Of a stretch of DNA of 25,337 nt, positions 7,557-14,624 are shown piece by piece (within the stretch, counting starts at the first letter, position 1; every line of letters begins with the position of its first letter). Both the position numbers and the translations under genes were made by a program. Source of the stretch: Candidatus Saccharimonadota bacterium (GTDB lineage: Bacteria; Patescibacteriota; Saccharimonadia; Saccharimonadales; JACDFO01); the NCBI GenBank assembly GCA_013815785.1, contig JACDFO010000007.1:1-25337 (forward strand), written 5' to 3'. The notes under the pieces are model-generated. The model had not been told where the DNA came from and did not search any database. It saw only the letters and a list, made by a program, of their open reading frames with translations.

Positions 7557-7564
7557 AGCACTCT

Positions 7565-7702
7565 ATGCCAAAACGAACTTTTCAACCCAAGAAGCGCAAA
7601 CGCGCTCGAATGCACGGCTTTATGAAGCGCATGGCCTCTAAGGCTGGTCGTAACATGCTAGCCCGCCGCCGTCTCAAAGGCCGCGCCAAAATCTCTGCCT
7701 AA
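7565..7702 (+). CDS. rpmH: Large ribosomal subunit protein bL34
   Basis: A 45-residue, very basic protein beginning MPKRTFQPKKRKRARMHGFM and containing MASKAGRNMLARRRLKGRAK. This is the diagnostic bL34 sequence; it binds 23S rRNA near the exit-tunnel region. The length is normal for the family. It is the first gene of the rpmH-rnpA-yidC-jag set that conventionally lies beside oriC. There is no Shine-Dalgarno site; the strong promoter directly abuts the ATG, which implies leaderless translation of an abundant ribosomal protein. Confidence 0.98.
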   Translation: MPKRTFQPKKRKRARMHGFMKRMASKAGRNMLARRRLKGRAKISA

Positions 7703-7715
7703 GCGTCAGATAGAC

Positions 7716-7721
7716 TATACT
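7716..7721 (+). promoter_or_regulatory. -10 hexamer TATACT of rnpA
   Basis: TATACT ends 7 nt before the rnpA ATG, in the 26-nt gap after rpmH. No clear -35 is seen. It could give a second, leaderless transcript starting at rnpA. Confidence 0.45.
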
Positions 7722-7728
7722 CGTATAC

Positions 7729-8085
7729 ATGATTAGTCGATTAAACCGTTTCCACGGACACGGCAGTTTGCGCTACGTATATCAGCATGGTCATGTGGTC
7801 CGTGGCCCGCTTTGTTCGCTAAAATATGTACAAAATGATAAACGCAAAAATTATCGCCTAGCGGTGGTGGTTAGCAAGAAGGTTCACAAAAGTGCGGTGC
7901 GACGCAACCGGATTCGAAGGCGGCTGTACGAGGCTTTCCGTCTACAAGCGGCAGCTATTCCGCCATATGATATGGTTTTGACGGTTTTTCACGAGCAAAT
8001 TGCAGACATACCCAGCGAAGAGTTAACTCTTATGGTGCGCGCTCAGCTAAAGCAGGCTGGCATCACCAAACTTATCAAAAAATAG
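7729..8085 (+). CDS. rnpA: Ribonuclease P protein component
   Basis: This is the protein subunit that helps RNase P RNA process the 5' ends of tRNA precursors. At 118 residues it has the normal length. It carries the family signature KKVHKSAVRRNRIRRRLYEA (residues 50-69, the RNR motif) and LNRFHGHGSLRYVYQHG near the N-terminus. It follows rpmH as usual. The small yidD gene that often comes next is missing; only about 80 nt separate rnpA from yidC. No Shine-Dalgarno site is seen. Confidence 0.97.
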   Translation: MISRLNRFHGHGSLRYVYQHGHVVRGPLCSLKYVQNDKRKNYRLAVVVSKKVHKSAVRRNRIRRRLYEAFRLQAAAIPPYDMVLTVFHEQIADIPSEELTLMVRAQLKQAGITKLIKK

Positions 8086-8167
8086 CTCTAAACCTTTGTA
8101 AAGTGTGTAAGTCCTATTACTACTTATCCTCAGGGGTGATATCATAGGTCCAGTAACGGATGTTTTT

Positions 8168-9082
8168 ATGTTTCAAACCTTAGTAGTTCAGCCCATTTTT
8201 AACCTGTTAGTGTTCATATACGCCATTTTGCCTGGCCATAATTTCGGCGCGGCAATCATTATATTCACTATCGTCGTCCGGCTACTTATGTGGCCATTGG
8301 TTAAAAAGCAACTGCACCATGCCAAAGCCATGCGCAAACTGCAGCCAGAATTAAAACGTATCAAGCAAGAGACAAAAGGCGACCGTCAAAAAGAATCACT
8401 GATGGTTATGGAACTTTATAAAGAGCGCCAGATTAGCCCGTTTGGCACAATTGGCATTCTCATCGTTCAACTTATCATTTTGCTCGGCCTCTATTCAGGA
8501 CTCAGTAAGGTTGTCAAAGACCCGCAAGCGATTATAGATAATTCGTATCCTTGGCTACGTGACCTCAGCTGGCTAAAGCAGCTTGGCAGCGATATTAGTC
8601 GGTTCGACGCTTCATTGTTTGGGGTAATTGACCTCAAGCGGGCGGCAATTGGACCATTTTACTTTCCAGCGTTCTTGCTAGTAGTCGGCAGCGCCGCTAT
8701 TCAGTACTTCCAAAGCTCCCAGCTCATGCCTCAGGCCAAAGATGGCCGCAAATTACGTGAAATCCTGAAAGAAGCGGGCAATGGCAAACAAGCCGACCAA
8801 GCCGAGATAAATGCCGCAATTGGCAAAAATACTAAGTTTATTATTCCGTTCATGATCTTTTTCTTCACAGTTGGTTTACCGGCAGCACTCAGCCTGTACT
8901 GGCTAGTCGGTGGTTTGGTAGCGTATATACAACAAGCCCAAGTTCTCAAGCAAGACGAAACAGAGCTCGAAGCAATAGCCGATGCCAGTGTTGGCAAAGA
9001 AATCATCGAAGGCGAAATCATCGAAAAACCAAAAACCAAAAAGAAGAAACCAGCCTCCAAAAAATCTAAGAGGAGGAAATAA
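8168..9082 (+). CDS. yidC: Membrane protein insertase YidC/Oxa1 family
   Basis: YidC inserts and folds membrane proteins, alone or with SecYEG. The 304-residue protein lacks the large periplasmic P1 domain of Gram-negative YidC and resembles the short SpoIIIJ/Oxa1 type. Hydrophobic segments lie at about 8-45, 92-113 (FGTIGILIVQLIILLGLYSG), 158-180 and 216-250. A cytoplasmic charged loop follows the first segments (KKQLHHAKAMRKLQPELKRI). The Lys/Arg tail (KPKTKKKKPASKKSKRRK) is typical of ribosome-binding YidC ends. The last codons double as the Shine-Dalgarno site of jag. Upstream of ATG 8168 there is no strong ribosome-binding site. Confidence 0.96.
   Translation: MFQTLVVQPIFNLLVFIYAILPGHNFGAAIIIFTIVVRLLMWPLVKKQLHHAKAMRKLQPELKRIKQETKGDRQKESLMVMELYKERQISPFGTIGILIVQLIILLGLYSGLSKVVKDPQAIIDNSYPWLRDLSWLKQLGSDISRFDASLFGVIDLKRAAIGPFYFPAFLLVVGSAAIQYFQSSQLMPQAKDGRKLREILKEAGNGKQADQAEINAAIGKNTKFIIPFMIFFFTVGLPAALSLYWLVGGLVAYIQQAQVLKQDETELEAIADASVGKEIIEGEIIEKPKTKKKKPASKKSKRRK
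9071..9076 (+). promoter_or_regulatory. Shine-Dalgarno AGGAGG of jag inside the yidC tail
   Basis: A perfect AGGAGG encodes two Arg codons at the end of YidC and lies 8 nt before the jag ATG (9085). It shows that the standard anti-Shine-Dalgarno pathway is used in this genome, and it couples jag to yidC translation. Confidence 0.8.
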
Positions 9083-9084
9083 TC

Positions 9085-9606
9085 ATGGACGAAGCAGCTC
9101 AAGGCAAGGGAGTTGAAGAGGCGATTCAGTACGCCAAGAAATACCTAGAAGACATCCTATCGTTTTTTGGCCTCAATACCGATATTTACGCCACGACAGA
9201 AGACAACGAGGTTATCGAGCTGCACGTGCCCAGCACACACCTCAATGGCTTTCTTATTGGTCAGCGCGGCGATACTATGCGCGCCTTGCAGTTCACCGTC
9301 AGTAGTGCACTCAAGAACCAAGGCTATGAAGTTAATCGGGTAAATGTAGACGTTGCGGATTACAAGAAGGCACGAGCAGACCGCCTAACAGAATTTGCAG
9401 AACAATGGATGAAAAAGGTCCAGGAAACCGGCGAACCTATGGAGCTAGAGCCCATGAACCCCGCCGACCGCCGTACCATTCACAAAGTAGCCGGCGAATT
9501 TGACCTTATCACAGAGTCCGTAGGCGAAGGCCGCGACCGCCACATCGTATTAAAGCCGAACACGGCTAAACCAGCAGAAGTTACTAAGCCTGAAAACGAC
9601 CAATAG
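9085..9606 (+). CDS. jag: KH-R3H RNA-binding protein Jag/KhpB
   Basis: This is an RNA-binding protein of the Jag/KhpB/EloR family, linked in other bacteria to control of cell elongation and division. The 173 residues contain a KH domain (about 40-95) with the GxxG-type loop IGQRGD (58-63). An R3H domain (about 100-165) has the R129xxxH133 signature in DRRTIH. The separate Jag_N domain found in many Firmicutes homologues is absent; the protein begins with a short helical segment. It starts 2 nt after the yidC stop, in the conserved yidC-jag pair. Confidence 0.94.
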   Translation: MDEAAQGKGVEEAIQYAKKYLEDILSFFGLNTDIYATTEDNEVIELHVPSTHLNGFLIGQRGDTMRALQFTVSSALKNQGYEVNRVNVDVADYKKARADRLTEFAEQWMKKVQETGEPMELEPMNPADRRTIHKVAGEFDLITESVGEGRDRHIVLKPNTAKPAEVTKPENDQ

Positions 9607-9664
9607 AAGAATAGGTGCAGAACTTTTCAAGTAAGCCTTTTCCTAGTAATCACAATTTTCTACT

Positions 9665-9693
9665 CTTTAAAAGGACGGACCTTTTTAAGATAT
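9665..9693. repeat. RAYT-associated hairpin repeat, copy 1 (possible bidirectional terminator)
   Basis: The core is AAAAGG - ACGGA - CCTTTT, a GC-capped hairpin with A/T arms. The 25 nt at 9669-9693 are identical to 10350-10374. It lies between the convergent jag and RAYT genes, 10 nt beyond the RAYT stop, with A/U-rich arms on both sides. It could end transcription from either direction as well as being a transposase recognition site. Confidence 0.75.
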
Positions 9694-9703
9694 AGAAAGT
9701 GTG

Positions 9704-10318
9704 TTATTTATCTGCTAGCTCGTACTTGATCTCAGTAAGCATTTGTTTGTGTTCTTCATAGTTCTTCATAAAAAGCTTATACTCTTTTGGTCCTGAAAAT
9801 AGTGCTAATATCTTTTCCGGATTAATCCACTCCGGACATTTTTCACCCAAGTAATAATTAATACTTGAGTAGGCATAACGTATCCAATATCTAGGATTCA
9901 TGTGAATATACCGACTTATATGTTCCAAATAAGAGTTTTGACTTATTCGGGATGCTTTGTATCGGCTTTCAAAAAGCGGACCACTATTCTTATACTTCAA
10001 ATTGAAGTAACGGGAGTAGCTAGTCATTAGACTCTTCATAAACTTGCTCATGCACCCCACTCCTCCCTGATATATAAGTATATGGAAGTGGTTTCTCATC
10101 AAACAATAGGCCAGCAGCTCAACATCTTTTGAATGGGAAGGATAGAGGTAACCCATTTTCCCCTCCACGCGTTCTTTTGATAAATAGCGTACAAAAAGTC
10201 GCTGAAAGTATATGAAGTCTGAGTCGTCTAAAAATATATCTTTCTTACCCGAGCCGCGGGCGTAAATGTGATAATAAGATTCAGCTATATCAGTTTTTAC
10301 AATATTTCTAGACGGCAT
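9704..10318 (-). CDS. REP-associated tyrosine (Y1, IS200-like) transposase, RAYT
   Basis: This is a single-strand DNA endonuclease of the HUH superfamily. The 204 residues show the RAYT layout: an N-terminal ESYYHIYARGSGKKDIFLDD (residues 13-32), the HUH metal-binding HFH at 77-79 in LMRNHFHILIY, and YSRYFNLKYKNSGPLFESRY (101-120), which contains the candidate nucleophile Tyr101 or Tyr104. The frame is intact and no key residue is missing, so it may be active. There are no terminal repeats of a classical insertion sequence, only the hairpin repeats outside. A weak AGG lies 2 nt before the ATG. It is a single-copy domesticated type rather than an IS200 with an accessory gene. Confidence 0.93.
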   Translation of the reverse strand: MPSRNIVKTDIAESYYHIYARGSGKKDIFLDDSDFIYFQRLFVRYLSKERVEGKMGYLYPSHSKDVELLAYCLMRNHFHILIYQGGVGCMSKFMKSLMTSYSRYFNLKYKNSGPLFESRYKASRISQNSYLEHISRYIHMNPRYWIRYAYSSINYYLGEKCPEWINPEKILALFSGPKEYKLFMKNYEEHKQMLTEIKYELADK

Positions 10319-10345
10319 GACCTGAGAATATCACAAATAACTAAT

Positions 10346-10370
10346 CTTAAAAAGGACGGACCTTTTTAAG
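10346..10370. repeat. RAYT-associated hairpin repeat, copy 2 (likely terminator of the SGNH gene)
   Basis: CTTAAAAAGG (10346-10355), loop ACGGA, CCTTTTTAAG (10361-10370) is a perfect 10-bp inverted repeat. Read on the minus strand it lies 19 nt after the stop of the large SGNH hydrolase gene, and its 3' arm contains a run of five T, as in an intrinsic terminator. It is the better-formed of the two copies. Confidence 0.8.
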
Positions 10371-10388
10371 ATATCAGAGATGTGATTA

Positions 10389-13229
10389 TTATTTAAGGGT
10401 TTTGTTAGAGTGGTATATAACAGATATAATTAGAATAGTAGTTAATATAATGAATAAAAATGCATAGGGTGATATTTTATACCCTGGGTTAGAAGGGCTG
10501 GATTGTTGCTGGGTTGGTTCAGATTTTTCATCGGTAACGGCAGCAACTTGCGGTCTAGATTCTAGGGCAGGTATAGGGATTTGGTAGGGGGTTGATGCGT
10601 AGTTGCTAGGTGTAGTGGTCGGCACAGCTAGTACTTCTGGGTTTTGTGAAGGCGGGGTCGTTTCTTCGCTCAGCTGTTCGTTGCCTGCGACTGTTTCTGG
10701 GTTATTTTCTGGAGGTTTTGGGTCTTGATTGCCGGCTATTGGCTCAATCTTTTCGGGCTCTGGCTCATCATTCGGTACTGGAGTTTGTTCTTCTGGTACT
10801 TTAACAACAGGCGGTTCGCCAATAGAGCCGTCGCAGGCATCATCGGTGTCATCTTCGTCATAGTCAATGCCGCTGGCCGGTCCGAAACCGCAATTGTCGT
10901 TGGCGTTGAGTATACCGTCTCCGTCGGTGTCGTCTTCAGTTGCCGCCACGTAGATAACTTTTTGGATATCAATAGACTCACCCGCCATATTGGTGCCATA
11001 AACATGAACCGTGTGATAGCCCACCGGGACTGAGGAGGGGATAGTGACTCCAAAATCTAGCTTGCCGTTTGTGGCAGTAGTAAAATTGCCAAGTTTTGTG
11101 GGCTCTGAGTGCAGCCAGACCTCGGTAAGCGATAGGGGTTTAAGACCACTACTAAGCCTCTCGATCGATCCTTGCCATATCGAGTTTTGCAAGACAGCAT
11201 CTTTACCTAAGTCGTCAACATACAGCACCCGCCGTACAGAGCGATTTGATTTGTTAAAACCTTTTAATATTTCTAGTGTGTCTGATTCTTTGGGCGGTGC
11301 AGCGTCGGGCTTCGGCACCGGCATCGGTGCAGTGAAGTTATTGGTCTTATCCAGAATCATTTCTTTGAATCTGCGGTGGCCCATGTCGTTGGGGTGAAAG
11401 CTTTCGTTGCCGATTGGGCCGCCAAAATCGGTAAAAGGGATATTGACTATGTCGTTGCCGCCGGTTATACCGTTTACAGCCTCATTGGGGCCGATAGTTT
11501 CACAGAGCCGGTGCCCATAAAAAGCTTTTTCAACATCCACATAAAAGAATCCGGATTTATCGGCCGCCGCTTTTATCATAGTATTAAGGTAGCGCACCAA
11601 TTGGTTAGAGAATTTTACTTCCTCGGCGTTCAGCCGCACGTTACCACCGCAACTACCGCCGTCCATAGCCACTTCTGGATAGCCGATGATGTAAACTTTT
11701 TTACCTTCCATTTCTTCCTGGATATTGCTGTACATGCCTACCAGGCGGTCAAACTGGTTATTGACCTCGCGTACAACTTCTAGGCGGTCTTCGTATGACC
11801 CGTAACACGTATCTGGCATCAGGCAGCGCTTTATCTTATCCGCGAAGCCTATGTCATTGCCAACGGTCGAGATAGTGATTATTTCCGGATTATATTTATT
11901 TAAAAATTCCCTCTGAGCAACATAGCCTGGATTAAAACTTTCCAGGATTTGCTTTTCTTCTCTTTCTTCACGTCTTATATTATCTTTTACTTGTCCCTTA
12001 TAATCGTTTGATAAAGAAATAACATCCACAATTTTTCCACCTGAGCAGGCAATAGACTCCATTTCATTTATACCCAGTTCGTCGGCTATCAAGTATGGGT
12101 ATGATCGCTGCGATAAATGGCACTTATTCTGCCCATTGTCGGTAGTAGATTTGTATTGGTACGCTCCTTCGCCAGAAGCAAATGAATCGCCTAAACCTAA
12201 GTACCCAAAACTAGCTGGCGGGTGACCGTCTGCTGTCAATACCAGCTTGGTATTTAGGACGGAGCTAGCCGGCTTACGACTCATATATAACCCGATCGAA
12301 TAGTCGCTAGAGAACCTTAATCGAGCCACACCTACAAAATTCGGCACACTATCCTTAAAATATTTCCATAAATCCTTATAGGTACACACATTAGTCGTGG
12401 GGCAGGCTTCTAGGTCGTACAGCCTCAGCTGTGTAAAACTATTTGACCCATGAATCACGTATCTGCCGTCGTTTGTTATGGCGCTCTGTACGCCTGGCGT
12501 CGTGCCAATATTATAATCAAACGGTCTGTCAAAAACTTTCATTTCAAACGACCCGGTATTTACGCGGACTCTGCCAACATAGGGAACATCTGCTACCATC
12601 CATTTCCCGCTGTTAGAAAACGAAACAGTATCAGTTTTTACGCCCACCAGGTTTCCAAACTTATCGCGCAATCCAATTCTCGAAACGCCGGTTTTTAATT
12701 TGTAGGTAACCTCGCCAAAAGCATCAGTCACGCCGTCAATGCTAGATAAATAATCAGTAATCATAAACAAATTTGGGCCATTCGTTGTAAAGCCACCCAA
12801 AAATATGGCATTTGGTGTGCGCGGAGTGGGTAGCAAAATCATTGTTGCACCATTAGGGTGGGTAGTTCGGCCAAATGTCGTTGATCCAGCCACCTGCAGG
12901 TAGCCGGACTGCGAAATAGAACCAAAACCGGCACTAACTACGCAGCTTTCGTGGCTAATTTCTGTTTGATAATACGGAGCAAAAGGCAACACTTTGTCTG
13001 GGCGGGTAATTATTTTTTGTTTTACACAGTTTTGGTTGCCGTTAATAGAATAGGGAGGTATGTCTGTGCCTATTTCGAACTGGTTGCTGGTCAGAGGCTC
13101 GTTTTTGAACCAGGCAGACTGGTTGCTAACAGCAAAAAGTGTAGTGGGCAGCAAACTCACACCAAAAACTAAGATAAATCCCAAGCATGCGGCCCTCCGC
13201 GTGTATCGTTTCACCAACACCAAAATCAC
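10389..13229 (-). CDS. Large surface-anchored SGNH/GDSL-type hydrolase with TSP3-like repeat
   Basis: This 946-residue protein is probably exported and held at the cell surface. Residues about 7-34 form a signal peptide. Residues 40-335 are beta-rich and propeller-like. An SGNH esterase/lipase-type domain follows with GDSFASGEG (347-355, Ser349), GND (457-459) and FHPNDMGH (611-618, His612). Residues 650-762 look like an Ig-like module. A TSP3-like calcium motif (DDTDGDGILNANDNC, 766-780, then DYDEDDTDDACDG) is followed by a Pro/Glu-rich stalk (803-917) and a single membrane helix (919-938). Substrate is unknown: lipid, acetylated glycan or peptidoglycan esters are possible. The start is GTG; Val4 or Val6 (also GTG) fit better to a GGGGTGA Shine-Dalgarno-like site. 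Confidence 0.85.
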   Translation of the reverse strand: MILVLVKRYTRRAACLGFILVFGVSLLPTTLFAVSNQSAWFKNEPLTSNQFEIGTDIPPYSINGNQNCVKQKIITRPDKVLPFAPYYQTEISHESCVVSAGFGSISQSGYLQVAGSTTFGRTTHPNGATMILLPTPRTPNAIFLGGFTTNGPNLFMITDYLSSIDGVTDAFGEVTYKLKTGVSRIGLRDKFGNLVGVKTDTVSFSNSGKWMVADVPYVGRVRVNTGSFEMKVFDRPFDYNIGTTPGVQSAITNDGRYVIHGSNSFTQLRLYDLEACPTTNVCTYKDLWKYFKDSVPNFVGVARLRFSSDYSIGLYMSRKPASSVLNTKLVLTADGHPPASFGYLGLGDSFASGEGAYQYKSTTDNGQNKCHLSQRSYPYLIADELGINEMESIACSGGKIVDVISLSNDYKGQVKDNIRREEREEKQILESFNPGYVAQREFLNKYNPEIITISTVGNDIGFADKIKRCLMPDTCYGSYEDRLEVVREVNNQFDRLVGMYSNIQEEMEGKKVYIIGYPEVAMDGGSCGGNVRLNAEEVKFSNQLVRYLNTMIKAAADKSGFFYVDVEKAFYGHRLCETIGPNEAVNGITGGNDIVNIPFTDFGGPIGNESFHPNDMGHRRFKEMILDKTNNFTAPMPVPKPDAAPPKESDTLEILKGFNKSNRSVRRVLYVDDLGKDAVLQNSIWQGSIERLSSGLKPLSLTEVWLHSEPTKLGNFTTATNGKLDFGVTIPSSVPVGYHTVHVYGTNMAGESIDIQKVIYVAATEDDTDGDGILNANDNCGFGPASGIDYDEDDTDDACDGSIGEPPVVKVPEEQTPVPNDEPEPEKIEPIAGNQDPKPPENNPETVAGNEQLSEETTPPSQNPEVLAVPTTTPSNYASTPYQIPIPALESRPQVAAVTDEKSEPTQQQSSPSNPGYKISPYAFLFIILTTILIISVIYHSNKTLK

Positions 13230-13240
13230 CCCGTATTACT

Positions 13241-13269
13241 TTAGTTCACTATATAAATTATAGAACTAA
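13241..13269. promoter_or_regulatory. Inverted repeat around the promoter of the SGNH hydrolase gene
   Basis: TTAGTTC (13241-13247) and GAACTAA (13263-13269) form perfect 7-bp arms around an A/T-rich centre. That centre holds two minus-strand -10 candidates, TATAAT (13257-13262) and TATAGT (13248-13253). The symmetric arms over a promoter suggest an operator for a dimeric repressor, which cannot be identified here. Confidence 0.4.
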
Positions 13270-13286
13270 TGTGCAACAAGAAAATT

Positions 13287-13874
13287 TCAGCTTTCTATGG
13301 GGAAGTACTCGGTCTTTGCCGCCCCACCACAGTTAACAATAATTTTTAGATTATGTTTGCTTGTCACTTCGAGTGTATCATCGAAACTATATTCGTAACT
13401 CGTCACACACCTAAAGCTCTCAATAACACCAATGTTTTGATAAATAATCTGTGTCGATTTAGATTTAGATGGACTTACAAAAACTATATCAGTCGCCAAA
13501 GGCCCCTCTCTTAATTCATTTGTGTTTAGTGTTGACGCCTCAGTCAATAGGATATTTGCGTCCTCAGTATTATTAATTGCATAGGTTAAGCTAGATGAAA
13601 CACTGCAGCTGAGGGGGCCTTTTTCGGACTTAAGGTTTGCTCTTCCACAAGAGTTGTCCTGGATTACTTCGTTTGCTGGGCCTATTTTGGTTTGGATTTC
13701 TTGGGCTAGTTGTTCTAGGCTGATTGCGGCTTGGTCAAAGCGCTTTTTTTCTTGGCGGATTAGGTAGGGGTTGATGACAAAAAACCAAGCCAATACAGAG
13801 ACAAAAATTAATAATAAAACACCTTTGAGTGCCAACTTCAGCCATTTTTTTATTTTAGGTTCTAAATCAAACAT
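13287..13874 (-). CDS. Small single-pass membrane protein of unknown function
   Basis: I do not recognise this 195-residue protein. Residues 1-12 are charged, and 13-35 form one membrane helix (LKGVLLLIFVSVLAWFFVIN). A short amphipathic helix (RQEKKRFDQAAISLEQLAQE) and an extracellular, Ser/Thr-rich beta domain of about 130 residues follow. Cysteines in the soluble part (NSCGRAN, LSCSVSS, FRCVTSY, VNCGGA) could form disulfides, consistent with export. ATG 13874 is preferred over an in-frame GTG at 13880 because a TACAAT -10 hexamer lies 7 nt before the ATG. It lies 57 nt upstream of the SGNH hydrolase gene on the same strand and may serve with it at the cell surface. Confidence 0.75.
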   Translation of the reverse strand: MFDLEPKIKKWLKLALKGVLLLIFVSVLAWFFVINPYLIRQEKKRFDQAAISLEQLAQEIQTKIGPANEVIQDNSCGRANLKSEKGPLSCSVSSSLTYAINNTEDANILLTEASTLNTNELREGPLATDIVFVSPSKSKSTQIIYQNIGVIESFRCVTSYEYSFDDTLEVTSKHNLKIIVNCGGAAKTEYFPIES

Positions 13875-13881
13875 AACCACA

Positions 13882-13887
13882 ATTGTA
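13882..13887 (-). promoter_or_regulatory. -10 hexamer TACAAT of the small membrane protein gene
   Basis: On the minus strand TACAAT is followed by 7 nt and then ATG 13874. It lies in the 22-nt gap after the PIN gene. No good -35 is seen. Confidence 0.4.
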
Positions 13888-13896
13888 CCAGCTTAT

Positions 13897-14298
13897 TTAT
13901 TTGAGCAGAGTGCATTTTATTTGTTTTGAAGCGATGGAGTGTAATTTTTTGTCTGCAGTAACCATTTTGCTCGCACCAGAAATTAATGCGGTTGCCAGGT
14001 GGATTGCATCTGGTGTTCTAAGCGCAGGGTAGAGCTGGCGTAATTCTCCGGCCCGTATGGCGATAGTTTCATCTACTAGGAGTGTGTGCACTAGTGCCTG
14101 TATTTCTTGAAGTGCACTGCTGCCGTCCTCGCCCAGACCACTTCTTAACTCTGTTAATGTGATTACAGAAGTTACACCCCAGTCCTTATACTTTTCAAGT
14201 TTTCTTAGAGTTGCAGCTGCGGTTGAGTTAAACGGGCTCCCTACGTCTAACCAGTATATAAATACATTTGTGTCGAGATAAGTTGGTTTATTTTTCAT
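13897..14298 (-). CDS. PIN-domain ribonuclease toxin (VapC-like)
   Basis: This is the toxin of a type II toxin-antitoxin pair. PIN domains are metal-dependent RNases that, in VapC proteins, cut tRNA or rRNA. The 133 residues carry the acidic active site: Asp9 in YLDTNVFIY, Glu in TLTELRSG, Asp in TPDAIHLATAL and Asp in VTADKKLH. The start ATG at 14296-14298 overlaps the last 11 nt of the antitoxin gene, the usual coupling for such pairs. A longer reading frame to 14361 exists but would lie wholly inside the antitoxin gene and lacks domain support. All four acidic positions are intact, so it is probably functional. Confidence 0.92.
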   Translation of the reverse strand: MKNKPTYLDTNVFIYWLDVGSPFNSTAAATLRKLEKYKDWGVTSVITLTELRSGLGEDGSSALQEIQALVHTLLVDETIAIRAGELRQLYPALRTPDAIHLATALISGASKMVTADKKLHSIASKQIKCTLLK

Positions 14299-14545
14299 CC
14301 CAAGCGTCACGTTCCTTGCGAAGCCACTCTTCTGCGGACAGGCCTTGATTATGCCAAACACCCTTTAGGGTGCCGGCGTATTTGTTGATGATGGCTTCAA
14401 TGTCTGGGGTGTCGTCTTTTTCTAGGATGACTCGTCCATCAGATGTTGCGCTAACGCGAACTTTTTGGCCTGGCTTAATAGACAACTGCTTACGCACCGC
14501 TTTGGGGATAACAACTTGGTATTTGCTTGAAATTATTAAACTCAT
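14288..14545 (-). CDS. AbrB/MazE-type antitoxin (VapB-like)
   Basis: This 85-residue protein begins MSLIISSKYQVVIPKAVRKQ and continues LSIKPGQKVRVSATSDGRVI, the swapped-hairpin AbrB/MazE DNA-binding fold that makes up about the first 48 residues. The C-terminal helical part (EAIINKYAGTLKG, SAEEWLRKERDAW) would wrap and inhibit the PIN toxin. It should also repress its own operon. The ATG at 14545 is chosen because it lies 8 nt downstream of a near-perfect promoter; a possible upstream start at 14572 would lie upstream of the -10. Confidence 0.93.
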   Translation of the reverse strand: MSLIISSKYQVVIPKAVRKQLSIKPGQKVRVSATSDGRVILEKDDTPDIEAIINKYAGTLKGVWHNQGLSAEEWLRKERDAWDEK

Positions 14546-14553
14546 ACAGCAAA

Positions 14554-14597
14554 AGTATAGCAAATCGTTCAACGTTTGTCAATAATCGTTCAACGAT
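14554..14597 (-). promoter_or_regulatory. Promoter and operator of the AbrB-PIN module
   Basis: On the minus strand the -35 is TTGACA (14577-14582), the spacer is 17 nt and the -10 is TATACT (14554-14559). The sequence AATCGTTCAACG (+ strand) occurs at 14563-14574 inside the spacer and again at 14584-14595 just upstream of the -35, starting 21 bp apart, about two helical turns. The outer copy is extended to the palindrome ATCGTTCAACGAT (14585-14597). Binding there would block RNA polymerase, so these are probably autorepression sites. Confidence 0.75.
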
Positions 14598-14624
14598 ATT
14601 CTGGCCTTACACACTACTTACCAA

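Larger units (their letters stand above)
9665..10374 (-). mobile_element. Single RAYT unit: Y1 transposase gene between two hairpin repeats
   Basis: The Y1 transposase gene is bracketed by two same-orientation copies of the ACGGA-loop hairpin, 681 nt apart. RAYTs are known to be associated with, and thought to spread, short palindromic REP-like sequences. The unit sits at the boundary between the conserved oriC-proximal block and the variable surface-gene block. Exact ends cannot be set from one sequence. Confidence 0.6.

Noticed and set aside
14299..14361. Longer N-terminus of the PIN toxin
   Set aside because: It lies wholly inside the antitoxin coding sequence; PIN domains normally begin a few residues before the first Asp, as with the ATG at 14298.
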